From Hyphomonas neptunium ATCC 15444 (GTDB lineage Bacteria; Pseudomonadota; Alphaproteobacteria; Caulobacterales; Hyphomonadaceae): 64,000 nucleotides of DNA. A model generated the notes under the pieces. It did not search any database. It was not told the origin of the DNA and saw only the letters and a list, made by a program, of their open reading frames with translations. Location: contig NC_008358.1 in assembly GCF_000013025.1 (NCBI RefSeq), positions 1,426,001 through 1,490,000 on the forward strand, read 5' to 3'. Made by a program: the position numbers and the translations under genes. Position 1 is the stretch's first letter; the number at the start of each line of letters is the position of its first letter. This document shows, in pieces, positions 48,788 to 58,031 of the stretch.

Positions 48788-50180
48788 ATGTCTCCTTCAA
48801 AAATTCTGATTGGCCAGTTCTTCATTGTCCTGACGATCATCCTTGCCGCAACCTGGTCTGCGACCCAGTGGGCTGCCCATTCGCTCGGCTATCAGTCCGC
48901 GCTCGGCCCGCCCTGGTTCGTCGTCAATGACATACCGGTCTATATTCCCTGGCGGCTTTATCAGTGGTGGTACGCCTACGAGGCTTATGCGCCCGGCGTG
49001 TTCGCCCGGGCCGGCGCGATCGCGGCCAGTGGCGGGCTCCTGGGTATCCTGGCTGCGGTCATCGGGTCACTCTGGCGCGCGCGCTGGGAGCGGCATGTGA
49101 CGACCTACGGCTCAGCACGCTGGGCGAACCGGCGGGACATCAGGAAGGCAGGGCTCCTTCGCAATGACGGCGTCCTCCTCGGGCTATGGCAGGGGCGCTA
49201 CCTGCGCCATGGCGGCCCGGAACATGTGCTCGCCGTTGCGCCCACCCGGTCGGGCAAGGGGGTCGGCCTTGTCATCCCGACGCTTCTGTCCTGGACCGGG
49301 AGCTGCGTGGTTCATGATATCAAGGGTGAGAACTGGCAGCTGACATCTGGCTGGCGGTCAACGCTCGGTCCTTGCATCCGCTTTGATCCGACCGACCGGG
49401 AGAGCCTGCGCTACAATCCGCTTCTCGAAATCCGCAAAGGGGAGTTTGAGGTTCGCGACGTCCAGAACATTGCCGACATCCTCGTGGATCCTGAAGGCAG
49501 CGCCGAGCGGCGCGATCACTGGGACAAGACAGGCTACGCCCTCCTCGTCGCGGTCATCCTGCATGTGCTCTATGCCGAGGAGGACAAGTCCCTGGCCGGC
49601 TGCGCCCGCTTCCTCGCCCATCCCGAGCGCACCCTGTTCCAGACTCTCGACCGGATGCGCACGGCCCATCATCTTGTCGGACCAGACGGGCGGGGCCGGG
49701 TCCACCCCAAGGTCGCCGAAGGCGCCCGCGCGATGCTCAACAAGTCTGAGAACGAACGCTCCGGCGTCCTCTCGACAACACTGACCTTGCTGGAAGTCTA
49801 TACCGATCCGGTGATCGCCCGGCTGACGTCTGCCAGCGACTGGGGCGTGATGGATCTGGTGGCGGCTGCTCGGCCCGTTTCACTCTATCTGGTTGTTCCG
49901 CCCTCGGACATCTCCCGGACGCGGCCTCTGATGCGTCTGATACTCAACCAGATCGGGCGCCGGCTGACCGAAGAACTGCCCGGCTCCTCCCGGAGAGAGC
50001 TGCTCCTGATGCTGGATGAGTTTCCGGCGCTCGGTCGGCTTGATTTTTTTGAGACGGCGCTCGCCTTCCTGGCCGGCTACCGTATCCGGGCATTCCTGAT
50101 CACTCAGTCCCTGAACCAGATCGAGAAAGCTTACGGGCCGAACAATTCAATCCTCGACAATTGTCATGTCCGGGTTCGGG
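48788..50180 (+). pseudogene. traG: VirD4/TraG conjugative coupling protein, C-terminally truncated
   Basis: About 460 residues of a normally ~650-residue coupling ATPase. Two N-terminal helices (about 8-30 and 70-95) are followed by Walker A APTRSGKGVG (about 153), VVHDIKGENW, and Walker B LLMLDEFPALG (about 412). The C-terminal motif begins LITQSLNQIEKAYG...ILDNCHVRV and then stops being TraG; the frame ends seven codons later at 50200. The end of the motor domain is missing, so it should not pump DNA. Confidence 0.88.
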
Positions 50181-50490
50181 CGGCGAGCGCCAGAGGGTAG
50201 CGATCGCGCGGGCCCTGATGCGGCGCCCGCGGCTGGTGCTGGCTGATGAACCCACGTCGGCCCTCGATCCGGAGACCGAATCCCGCATTCTTGGGGAATT
50301 GAAGATCGCCTTCGGGGAGGCCACGCTGATCCTTGCGTCACACAGGCTGAGGAGTGTCCGGCACATGGATATGATCGTCGTGATGTCGAAGGGGCGCGTG
50401 GTCGAGACCGGAACCCATGACGCGCTGATGGCGGCCGGCAGCGCTTATGCGCAGATGTGGCAGATACAGGAAGGCGGTCAGGAAGCATGA
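50170..50490 (+). pseudogene. 3' fragment of an ABC transporter ATPase
   Basis: The frame begins in mid-domain at the signature SGGERQRVAIARALMRRP, followed by Walker B LVLADEPTSALDPE, the switch His in ILASHRLRSV, and an ordinary C-terminus. Walker A and any membrane part are absent. It is fused to the broken TraG at about 50,172. The last codons overlap the thermonuclease start (ATGA). Confidence 0.82.
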
Positions 50491-50990
50491 GGACCCGAAA
50501 CATGAGACAGACCATCAGAGGCGCCCTTCTGGCGGGCCTGATCGGCCTGGCGGCGTGCAGCCCCGCGATGGCCTATAACGCGGCTGAAGACCGGCTGGAG
50601 GGCACGGCGTCGGTCATTGATGGCGACACAATCGAAATCCATGGAGAGCGTATCCGGCTGAGCGGGATCGATACGCCCGAACGGGGCAAACGCTGCGGGA
50701 CGGTCAATGTCTATCAGAAAGCCGCTCTGGCGTTGTCGGACATGATTGGTACCCGGACGGTCAGTTGCACGATCCTCGATATCGACCGCTATGACCGCAA
50801 AGTCGGCCGCTGCGCGGCGGGCGGCAAGAGCCTGGAAAGCCAGCTTGTCCGCGCCGGCTGGGGCCGCGACTGGCCGCGCTACAGCAACGGAGATTTTGCG
50901 GAAGATGAGCGCTTTGCCCGATCAGCGAAGGCCGGGATCTGGGGGCTCAGCTGTCCGGACGATCTCTGGGGGACACGCAATTATGACTGA
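50487..50990 (+). CDS. Exported thermonuclease (SNase family)
   Basis: A 167-residue protein with a signal or lipoprotein leader (LLAGLIGLAACSPAMA) and a staphylococcal-nuclease fold. Catalytic features are visible: DGDTI (metal Asp), RLSGIDTPERG (Arg and Glu/Asp pair) and DRYDRKVGRC (second Arg). Such nucleases are common passengers of conjugative elements. The start overlaps the ABC fragment's stop, so it was once the last gene of that operon. It looks complete. Confidence 0.88.
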   Translation: MRTRNMRQTIRGALLAGLIGLAACSPAMAYNAAEDRLEGTASVIDGDTIEIHGERIRLSGIDTPERGKRCGTVNVYQKAALALSDMIGTRTVSCTILDIDRYDRKVGRCAAGGKSLESQLVRAGWGRDWPRYSNGDFAEDERFARSAKAGIWGLSCPDDLWGTRNYD

Positions 50991-50996
50991 CCCGGA

Positions 50997-51329
50997 TTAG
51001 CCGAAGAGATCGGACTGAAGCGGCGCCGGCCGCGTCTTTGCGGATGTGCGCGCCTGCGGGGCGATTTCCCAGCGGCCTTCCGCCTCGTACGTCGTCAGGG
51101 TGGCTTTGATCTCAGCCGGCGTGGCCTCTGTCTCGCCAAGCCACAGGGGCCAGGCCTCCCGGGGCAGGATCGCGGGCATGCGGTCGGTCAAGGGCGCAAT
51201 CAGCTGGTTGGCGGGCGTGGTGACCTGGACGAAGGTCCAGAGCTCTGCGTCGCCCCGGCCCACAGCGGCGCAGATCACCGCGATCGCAATCGGCTCGCCA
51301 TCCTTCGGCGTGATGACCCATGGCAACAT
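50997..51329 (-). pseudogene. 3' part of an SRAP (HMCES/YedK-type) peptidase gene
   Basis: The minus strand gives LPWVITPKDGEPIAIAVICAAV, then TFVQVTTPANQLIAPLTDRMPAILPREAWPLWLGE, the C-terminal half of SOS-associated SRAP proteins. They cross-link to abasic sites through a Cys at position 2. The N-terminal half including that Cys is missing; the ATG at 51329 is incidental. Truncated at about 51,330, where a LuxR fragment begins on the other strand. Confidence 0.82.
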
Positions 51330-51334
51330 CTGTC

Positions 51335-51733
51335 GCGTTCATGATGGAGCACGGGATTGCAGCAGGAATATCCGTAATGGTCCCGCGACTGAACGGGGAT
51401 TACGGCTCGCTGATCTGTATATATGACCGGGACAATGCGCATCTCGCCAGTGAGGTGGCCGCGCGGCGGGCCCCGGATCTGCTATTTCTGGCCAGCAGCG
51501 TTGTTTGCGCCCTCGAGCATCTGGCAGAGGGCGCGCGTCCCGCGGAACTTTCACCCCAGCAGGTAACGTGTCTGCGCTGGGTTAAAGCGGGTAAAACAGA
51601 TCAGGAGATTGCGGAAATCATTCTCTGTTCCGTCAATACGGTTCGGTATCATATCAAGACGGCCCTGAAAGATCTCGGCGCTTCCAACCGGACGCACGCG
51701 GTGGTTTTGGCGATCGAGCATCGCCTGATCTGA
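51335..51733 (+). pseudogene. LuxR-family regulator lacking its N-terminus
   Basis: About 130 residues. The second half of an autoinducer-binding domain (MMEHGIAAGISVMVPRLNGDYGSLICIY) is followed by a complete LuxR helix-turn-helix (ELSPQQVTCLRWVKAGKTDQEIAEIILCSVNTVRYHIKTALKDLG). A full protein would have about 100 more residues at the front. A formal ATG at 51320 lies in DNA that belongs to the SRAP gene on the other strand. No luxI-type synthase is nearby. The DNA-binding part alone might still be active. Confidence 0.78.
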
Positions 51734-52107
51734 TGTCTCGGGAATCGTAAACGGGCGCGAAGGTGTACGATCCGTAAAATCCGACCGCGTGGCAGAATGG
51801 CGGGAAGATCATTATACAGACCTTATATGTCCCTACCGGATTGTGTTATTTTAGGTGAGAAGAGATTGCTCATGAAGTGTGCGACGATTTTATCGGCTCT
51901 CATGTGTTAAGAAATACGATTTCAGGGCCGACGGGATGCTCTCGAGTGAGAGACATTCCATGCGCGGTGGACCTGAGATTTTCTAACCTTGGGCGCGTCG
52001 GATCAGTCAGGTTGCAGTGGCGGTCTATTATGACCCGGAGCGCAGAGCCAAGGTCGGGAGGCTGAGGCTGTCAGGTTCCGGACCTGGCACATAGAAAGGG
52101 TATCGGG
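51734..52107. other. 374-base gap, right edge of the conjugative remnant
   Basis: No gene is recognised. The stretch 51790-51930 is more AT-rich than its surroundings. Confidence 0.4.
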
Positions 52108-52332
52108 TTATCTCTGGCGATCTTTTACATTGGCGCCCAACAAAGACTTCAGAAATAGCCAGATTATGGCCGGGCGCAGGAAGCGCCCGAAGAGGCGGAC
52201 CATTTCAGGACCGCCGATTTCGACTGTGCAGGGCATCGCGTTGGCGACCCCTTTGAGAATGAGGCGGTCATTCTCCACAAACGTTTCTCTCACTTCAACG
52301 CCCAGCTTGAGGGCGGGAGTCTTGACCAGCAT
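52108..52332 (-). CDS. Small hypothetical protein coupled to the FAD dehydrogenase
   Basis: A 74-residue protein (MLVKTPALKLGVEVRETFVENDRLILKGVANAMPCTVEI...) with a moderately hydrophobic stretch near residues 46-66 (RLFGRFLRPAIIWLFLKSLLG). It starts five bases after the stop of the FAD-dependent dehydrogenase gene, so it is probably translated with it. Not recognised. It might be a small membrane-associated partner of the enzyme. Confidence 0.6.
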   Translation of the reverse strand: MLVKTPALKLGVEVRETFVENDRLILKGVANAMPCTVEIGGPEMVRLFGRFLRPAIIWLFLKSLLGANVKDRQR

Positions 52333-52337
52333 GAGGA

Positions 52338-53855
52338 CTATTCCGCCGCAGTTTTGACGGGCACCGTGGCAAGCGCAGCGCGTGCCGCGCCCCGGCCCGT
52401 AATCATGGCTTCGGTCAGATAGGAGCCGTTCTGGTAGAGATCAGAGAAGATGGAACCCAGCTCGCCCGCCTCGAACAGGCGCGGAATGGCCGAGCCCTTG
52501 TGATCGTAAACCCGGCCATCCATATCGCGCCGTGCGCCGCCCCCGGTACAGACAATGGCCGGGGTGAGCTGAACGGCATAAAAGGGACCTTGGGCGATGG
52601 GCATGAGCGTTTCAGGGTTGCGCCCTTGTTCAGCATCCTCGCCCGCCTCGCAGGCAGCGTTATAGGCAGAAACCTCCGCCGAGAGTATTTCCGGGCTCAG
52701 ACCAATTAGCCCGGCAAGCGCTTCGATGCTGTCCGCTTTCCTGATAAGCCCCGAAGCAACCTCGTCGCTGTTATCCTCACTCCACGGATATTTTTTGACC
52801 ACGGCGCTCCAGGTCATCACGTCCAGCACGAGCTTTCCCGCCCGCCGTGTCGTTTCGTCGAAGATCATGTGTACGGGGTGAGCGGTGTGCAGCGGCACAT
52901 CGACCCAGCGGCCATGCTTCCTGTGCTTGTAGTGGGTAAGCTGAAGTTCATTGGTTTCGCCATAAAAGCGCCGCCCCGTCCTGTCCACATCGATCCAGGA
53001 GAAGGCGGGCAGAAGGAAGTTGCGCAGGAACGACGTTTCATCATCTGGCCGCTTGATGCCCGGCCAGATACCGCCCGACTGGCCCTGATTGCGCAGGTGC
53101 CACATCTCGGCGCCCGCTTTCTGCAGAATGCGCACGCCGTCGCCTGTGTTGTAGGGTGTGCCCAGGGGGCAGACATCGGACAGGCCATAATAGTTTTTCT
53201 GCATCTCAGGGTCCGCTTCATATCCGCCTACGGAGAGGATCACCGCCTTGCGCGCGCGGATCGCCTGGCGGACGCCGTCCTTCTCCACCCAGACACCAAA
53301 CACTTCCAGCGTGTCAGGGTCCTGTATGAGATCAACCAGCGGCGCGTCAAACCAGACGGGCACCCCGCGCTTTTCAACATTGGCTTGCAGGGCCAGCCAG
53401 ACACCAGAGGGAATGGGAAGAATGGTTGAGGTGTAGGCGACGGCCTCGCGCGCGCCCATTTCCGGAAACTCCAGAACGGCGTCACGTTCTGTAAATCCGG
53501 TCCCCCGCAGAAATTCAGCATCAGCGTCTCTGGCAATCTTCTGAATCCAGGGTTCAAGATTGACCATACGGTCTGCCCAGTCCTCCAGAATATCCTCAGG
53601 GATCGGATTGGCTGTGCTCATGGCCCGCTGATAGTCTTTCAGGGCAGTTTTATTCTTCGAGATAAGGAGCGACTGGCCGGAGACGCGGCAATTGCCCCCT
53701 GCGTATTCCTGCGGCGCCTTTTCAATTATCAGGAGGCGTGCAGAAGGGTCCGTGTCGTAGGCTTCAATCGCCGCAGAAGCGCCGGCACATCCGTATCCAC
53801 AGATGACAACATCTACTTCTTCGCTCCAGGAGCTGACACTTTTAAGGCTGGCCAT
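52338..53855 (-). CDS. FAD-dependent dehydrogenase of the fumarate reductase/KstD type
   Basis: A 505-residue flavoprotein. The dinucleotide-binding start DVVICGYGCAGASAAIEA (about 15-32) is followed by GGNCRVSGQSLL and a substrate-capping middle with FLLPAFSWIDVDRTGRRF. The C-terminal FAD-contact segments AIVCTGGGARRDMDGRV and FEAGELGSIFSDLYQNGSYLTEAM close it. No signal peptide. Members include 3-ketosteroid dehydrogenases, tricarballylate dehydrogenase and fumarate reductases; the substrate here is unknown. It is divergent from a LysR gene 94 bases away. Confidence 0.9.
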   Translation of the reverse strand: MASLKSVSSWSEEVDVVICGYGCAGASAAIEAYDTDPSARLLIIEKAPQEYAGGNCRVSGQSLLISKNKTALKDYQRAMSTANPIPEDILEDWADRMVNLEPWIQKIARDADAEFLRGTGFTERDAVLEFPEMGAREAVAYTSTILPIPSGVWLALQANVEKRGVPVWFDAPLVDLIQDPDTLEVFGVWVEKDGVRQAIRARKAVILSVGGYEADPEMQKNYYGLSDVCPLGTPYNTGDGVRILQKAGAEMWHLRNQGQSGGIWPGIKRPDDETSFLRNFLLPAFSWIDVDRTGRRFYGETNELQLTHYKHRKHGRWVDVPLHTAHPVHMIFDETTRRAGKLVLDVMTWSAVVKKYPWSEDNSDEVASGLIRKADSIEALAGLIGLSPEILSAEVSAYNAACEAGEDAEQGRNPETLMPIAQGPFYAVQLTPAIVCTGGGARRDMDGRVYDHKGSAIPRLFEAGELGSIFSDLYQNGSYLTEAMITGRGAARAALATVPVKTAAE

Positions 53856-53949
53856 GATCCGTCTCCTCTGACGAGATCATTCGGCCATGGATTACTCACA
53901 CGATCTAACAATCAGTTGTCCATATGCACAATCTGTGTTTGTTAATGTC

Positions 53950-54837
53950 ATGGAGCTCAGGCAACTCGAACATGTTCTTGCGGTTGTCGAGACCGGCAGT
54001 CTGACCAGCGCGGCAGCGCGAGTGGGGCTGACGCAGCAGGCCTTGTCGAAATCCCTGTCCCGACTGGAATCCGATATTGGCGGAAAACTCTTCGAGCGTG
54101 AAACGCGGGGTATGGCCCTCACCCGCCTCGGCGAAACCGTCGTCGAGCACGCGCGCGATGTGGTGGCCAGTGCGGGCCGCCTGAAATCTGCAGCCGCTGC
54201 AGAGCTGGGTCTCGAGCGCGGAAAGCTGGTGGTCGGACTGAGCCCGATCGCGGCGACGACCTTCATAGGTCAGAGCGTCGCGCGCTTTGCGGAGGCCCAC
54301 CCCAATCTCAGGATCGATGTCGAAGCCGGCCTCGACACAGACTTCGTCGCCGCGCTGCATCGCGGTCAGATTGATCTGGCGCTCTCGACCCGGACTATCG
54401 GCCAGGAAGACAGTGTGCTGGTGGAGCAGTTCACAAACGAACCCTGGGGTATCGCAGGCCGCATCGACCATCCCTGGCTTGGCGGCGCCAGATCTCTGGC
54501 CGATCTTAAGGGCGCCGCCTGGGTGATTGGCCGCAACACGGATCTTCTTGATGAAGCCATCGAAGAGGCTTTTGCCGCCTGCGGCCTTGCCCGCCCTCAA
54601 CCCGGCATCGTGACAACGTCCGTCCTGTTCACACTGACAGCCCTGATGACCACCGACCGGCTGGCAATCCTGCCCCGTTCGCTGTGCCAACACCATACAT
54701 CGCTGATGTGGCTGGATCTGAGCAACGGCGCATGGTCAACGCCGCTTTTCCTTATGCGCCGCAAACGGGCCCATATCGGTCTGGCTGCGCGCAAATTGCT
54801 GGATATGCTGAGGACAGAGGCGGGCGAGGCAGGATAG
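53950..54837 (+). CDS. LysR-type transcriptional regulator
   Basis: A 295-residue protein. The helix-turn-helix is MELRQLEHVLAVVETGSLTSAAARVGLTQQALSKSLSRLESDIGG, and the effector-binding domain runs about 90-290. The start at 53950 (MELRQLEH) is the standard LysR opening; an in-frame ATG at 53887 is upstream. Divergent from the FAD-dehydrogenase gene with a 94-base shared gap, the classic layout of a LysR protein controlling its neighbour. The effector is unknown. Confidence 0.93.
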   Translation: MELRQLEHVLAVVETGSLTSAAARVGLTQQALSKSLSRLESDIGGKLFERETRGMALTRLGETVVEHARDVVASAGRLKSAAAAELGLERGKLVVGLSPIAATTFIGQSVARFAEAHPNLRIDVEAGLDTDFVAALHRGQIDLALSTRTIGQEDSVLVEQFTNEPWGIAGRIDHPWLGGARSLADLKGAAWVIGRNTDLLDEAIEEAFAACGLARPQPGIVTTSVLFTLTALMTTDRLAILPRSLCQHHTSLMWLDLSNGAWSTPLFLMRRKRAHIGLAARKLLDMLRTEAGEAG

Positions 54838-54850
54838 TGCCTAAGTCTTC

Positions 54851-55159
54851 CTACCAGGATTTGCCGCCAACCCATTCGCCTGCGGACATGCCGAGCCTGT
54901 CTATCTCAACAGTGTCCCAGATGCCCGCCTGATAATAGGGATCGGCTTCGATAAAGGCGCGGGCATCGGCAATACTGCTTGCGGTGATGACCAGCAGGGC
55001 GCCGGTGAAAGCTTCGCCGGCATCGTCGCGCAGTGGCGCGGCGAGCTTGATGCGGTCCATCACAGTTTCAATATGGGAGAGGTGACGGCTCAGTTGCGCC
55101 ATGCGTACAGGCCTGGAGCCGGGCCTGTCCCGGCAGAAGATCGTGTAGAGATCGGTCAT
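54851..55159 (-). CDS. YciI-like protein
   Basis: A 102-residue protein (MTDLYTIFCRDRPGSRPVRMAQLSRHLSHIETVMDRI...). It has the YciI/DUF1330-like ferredoxin fold pattern, ending ADARAFIEADPYYQAGIWDTVEIDRL; the FIEADPYYQAG motif is diagnostic. Members act as dehalogenase- or muconolactone isomerase-like small enzymes. It lies 35 bases after the membrane protein gene on the same strand. Cytoplasmic. Confidence 0.88.
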   Translation of the reverse strand: MTDLYTIFCRDRPGSRPVRMAQLSRHLSHIETVMDRIKLAAPLRDDAGEAFTGALLVITASSIADARAFIEADPYYQAGIWDTVEIDRLGMSAGEWVGGKSW

Positions 55160-55194
55160 GGGGTTTTCGTCCTTATTTGAGGCTGCAGACGGGC

Positions 55195-55854
55195 TCATAC
55201 GGGTTTTGCAATGCTGAGCCACACGATGACGCCGATAAACACCCAGAGCAGAACGAGCACGGCTGTTGCCTGAACATACGTCGCGCGGATAAGGGCGTTG
55301 CGTTCCGGCGTGACGCCGGAAGCAGCCATCTGGGCCCAGGTTCTGAAATGCGCGATCAGGGCGAACCGGATACCGACGCCGCAAGCCATCACCCCGGTAA
55401 ACGCCGCCAGTTTCCAGCGCAGCCAGCCGGGCATCGGCCACGCGCCGCCGATCAGGCTCAGAGAGGTGGCGAGCAAAACGGCCATGAGAATATAGCGGGA
55501 GACCCGGTCGATTTTCCCGAGCAGCGGCCCGGCCTCATGTTTGCGAAGCCGGTGAACGGCTTCGACAAAGCCGAGCCAGAGTATGCCAAACGCGGCAGCG
55601 GCAAACGCCACCGGCGCGCCGCCGGGAATAAACCCATAGTTCGCGGCCAGCACGATCCCGAGTGACGTCTGCAGCACAAGCGCATACCGCACATGCTGGT
55701 CCACATGCATGACGTGATCCATCAGTCGCGTACGTTCCGTGAACGGCATATTATCGGCGAAGCAGACATATCGGTAGGTCGAATTGATCACGAGCTCGGA
55801 GCCGAGCCAGTATCCGAGGACTGCGATATGGGCGACGAGAATCCAGAGAGTCAT
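55195..55854 (-). CDS. Five- to six-helix membrane protein (DUF2269/CopD-like)
   Basis: A 219-residue integral membrane protein (MTLWILVAHIAVLGYWLGSELVINSTYRYVC...). Conserved His residues in VAHIAVL and VDQHVRY, and helices at about 2-22, 55-75, 80-98, 125-145, 150-170 and 193-213, resemble DUF2269 and CopD-like membrane proteins, some of which bind heme or metal. The start overlaps the upstream stop (ATGA). Confidence 0.75.
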   Translation of the reverse strand: MTLWILVAHIAVLGYWLGSELVINSTYRYVCFADNMPFTERTRLMDHVMHVDQHVRYALVLQTSLGIVLAANYGFIPGGAPVAFAAAAFGILWLGFVEAVHRLRKHEAGPLLGKIDRVSRYILMAVLLATSLSLIGGAWPMPGWLRWKLAAFTGVMACGVGIRFALIAHFRTWAQMAASGVTPERNALIRATYVQATAVLVLLWVFIGVIVWLSIAKPV

Positions 55855-56585
55855 GCGGCGGCGTGCTTCAGATGGCACAGTTGGACAAGTTCATAGCGGG
55901 TCTGCATGTACCCGCCCACCTCCGCTTTGAGCAGGATATAATGTCCGTCGGCTGTGCACCACAGATCGTAAGGGGGATGGGCCTGCAGCAGGCCGGGCAC
56001 ATCGGTGTAGGAGAATTTATGGGCGTCGAAACGCCCCGCCGCAGTCTCGATGGTTTCGGGTCCGTGATACTGAATCGCAAGATCCACAGCGAAGAGGAGC
56101 GGGCCGGTCGCGCCACGATGGTCGGGTGAGGAGAGCAGAAGCTTTTCCACGATCTGTGTGCCGGGGCCCTGGGTCAGATCATATTGTGACAGGAGCATCC
56201 CGTCATTGATGATGGCGTGATTGCCAAAACCGGGAAGGGGGCGCTGCAGGGGCATCTTCTGGGACACCCGGCCTTCCATAAGGGTCTGCGCCTCACATTC
56301 TGCCTGCGCGCTGTCAAATGTGAACCAGGCTGAGCCTCGGAAAGCGCCGCCGACCGCGATGCGGACGAAACAGTCTGCGGGCCGGCCCTGCGGATCTATC
56401 CGCAGCGATACATCCCGCACAACCGGCGGGGGATCATCAATTTCGCAATGGGCGGAGACGACTTTGCAGCCGTCACGGTGCACATCAATGCGAAAACTCT
56501 CCCGGCCGCGCTCCGCGCCGAAACGGTCCGGGGCGCCACTGGTGTAGGCCAGCTTGCCTGTGAAACTCTCGATGATACCGGTCAT
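55851..56585 (-). CDS. Hypothetical beta-rich protein (DUF6134/DUF3108-like)
   Basis: A 244-residue protein from the ATG at 56585 (MTGIIESFTGKLAYTSGAPDRFGAERG...). It lacks a signal peptide. Repeated strands and segments such as RFDAHKFSYTDV and LWCTADGHYILLKAEVGGYMQTRYEL recall the end of DUF6134 proteins like the one at 24274-24972. Often found beside aromatic or steroid catabolism genes; role unknown. First of a minus-strand run with the membrane protein and YciI-like gene. Confidence 0.7.
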   Translation of the reverse strand: MTGIIESFTGKLAYTSGAPDRFGAERGRESFRIDVHRDGCKVVSAHCEIDDPPPVVRDVSLRIDPQGRPADCFVRIAVGGAFRGSAWFTFDSAQAECEAQTLMEGRVSQKMPLQRPLPGFGNHAIINDGMLLSQYDLTQGPGTQIVEKLLLSSPDHRGATGPLLFAVDLAIQYHGPETIETAAGRFDAHKFSYTDVPGLLQAHPPYDLWCTADGHYILLKAEVGGYMQTRYELVQLCHLKHAAA

Positions 56586-56987
56586 GAGAAGAGGGTAAGC
56601 GGCCGGGTGATGCGGGAACCAACAAATAGCTGTCATGAGCCACAAACTTTGGAAATATCCCGCAATGCCATAGACAGCGGGGGTCTCCTCTCTGACCATA
56701 TATTGAAGAGTTTGACCGGTTGCGGGCCTTTACCGGAAACGGTTATCCATATTGGAAGCATGCAGGTTTTCTACGCACGTGCTGCCCGTTTCCCGGCCGG
56801 TGTCACCGAAGCCCGGGGCCGACGAAATACTCCGGCGCTTCGAAGTCATAAGTATCTCCCTCGGGTCGCCCGGAAATGAGCCGGGACAGGGGCATCCCGG
56901 TCAATGGGATCGGGGAAGCCCTATGGGATACTGGTATGAAGGGCGGTCCTTTGGCTGAACCGGGCCAGCGCAGACCCGCGAGGGCCG
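56586..56987. other. 402-base gap
   Basis: No gene is supported. Open frames here lack ribosome sites and family features. A run from 56752 ending in GYWYEGRSFG could be a remnant, but nothing matches. Confidence 0.35.
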
Positions 56988-57878
56988 TCAGCGCGCTATA
57001 CTGAGCGAGATCGGGCAGTGATCGGAGGGCCGGGCGGGGGTGTCATAGGTCGTTTCCCGGAAGCTGCCCGCGACCATTCGGGTGAGGGCGGTGTCGCTCA
57101 GCAGGAGGAAATCGATAAATTCCCTGTAACGCGGGTCGCAGGACGGGCCGGTTCCGGCGCCGGCGATATGGAGCCCTGCCGGCGTGCCATCATTGAGGCC
57201 GGTCCAGACCGGATCATCTTCCGCTTCCAGGCGGCGGTTGAAATCGCCGCCGACGATGACCGCGCGCCCGGCAGCGCTGCGCTGATCGATCCACGCCTCC
57301 AGGACGTCTGCCTGATCAAACAGCGCGGGGCAGCGCACCGACGTGTCCCCGGAAAAACAGCCGGATGTGAGATGCACGCTCATAATGTCGGTCGGGACCG
57401 GGCCGGGCAGCGTGATCGCCACGCCATAGCGGGTGCGGCCCTCACCGGTCAGATCGAGCGCGGCGAGGTCGGGGAGCCGGTCATGGGTGATGCCGTCGCG
57501 CACGGCGATGGCGGTATTCTGGGCACGCAGGCGGGTACCGTCATCGCGGCCGCGGCAGAGCGGATACGTTTCGCCGCCGGCCCTTTGTTCGACATGAAAG
57601 GTCCATCCGTCGCCGAAGACGCGCGCCAGGGCGCCATCCCCATCGACTTCCTGGAGCAGCCAGATGTCCGCGTCCACGCGGGTGATATAGTCGGCAATAA
57701 GATCCAGCGCCGCCTCGTCCCGGGGGAAGCAGCCCGCGCCGGAAACCGCCGTGAGGTGTTCGGTGTTCCAGGCGGCGATCCGCAAGGGACCCGCCTCCTG
57801 ATCCGCAGGCGGAGGAGCCGGTGTCTGGCAGGCCGAGACCAGCAAGGCGGTGGCAAGGACCAGGATGCGGTAAAACAT
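56988..57878 (-). CDS. Endonuclease/exonuclease/phosphatase-family lipoprotein
   Basis: A 296-residue protein with a lipobox (LLVSACQTPAPPP, Cys near 17) and an EEP fold. IAAWNTEHL, DIWLLQEVD (metal Glu), MSVHLTSGCF, IVGGDFNR and the closing SDHCPISLSI carry the family's catalytic Asp, Asn, Glu and His. It may be a nuclease or phosphodiesterase at the outer membrane or periplasmic face. Single gene. Confidence 0.88.
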   Translation of the reverse strand: MFYRILVLATALLVSACQTPAPPPADQEAGPLRIAAWNTEHLTAVSGAGCFPRDEAALDLIADYITRVDADIWLLQEVDGDGALARVFGDGWTFHVEQRAGGETYPLCRGRDDGTRLRAQNTAIAVRDGITHDRLPDLAALDLTGEGRTRYGVAITLPGPVPTDIMSVHLTSGCFSGDTSVRCPALFDQADVLEAWIDQRSAAGRAVIVGGDFNRRLEAEDDPVWTGLNDGTPAGLHIAGAGTGPSCDPRYREFIDFLLLSDTALTRMVAGSFRETTYDTPARPSDHCPISLSIAR

Positions 57879-58031
57879 GACGAGGCTCCGGACAGACGGG
57901 GAAGGGATACCGGATCTCTTTACCCGGCGCCGGTCGGCGCGGCGACAGAATTTCGGTAAGGAATTGTTGACTCTTTTTTCAAAAGAACATACACGGAACG
58001 CAGAGCAGGGCGAACAGCGAAGGTGGTCATC

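Noticed and set aside
43285-51733. Insertion sequences as the cause of the gene breaks
   Set aside because: No transposase fragments, terminal inverted repeats or target duplications were found at the four junctions.
56448-56958. Two plus-strand frames in and before the 402-base gap
   Set aside because: One overlaps the DUF6134-like gene on the other strand and neither has a ribosome site or recognisable domain.
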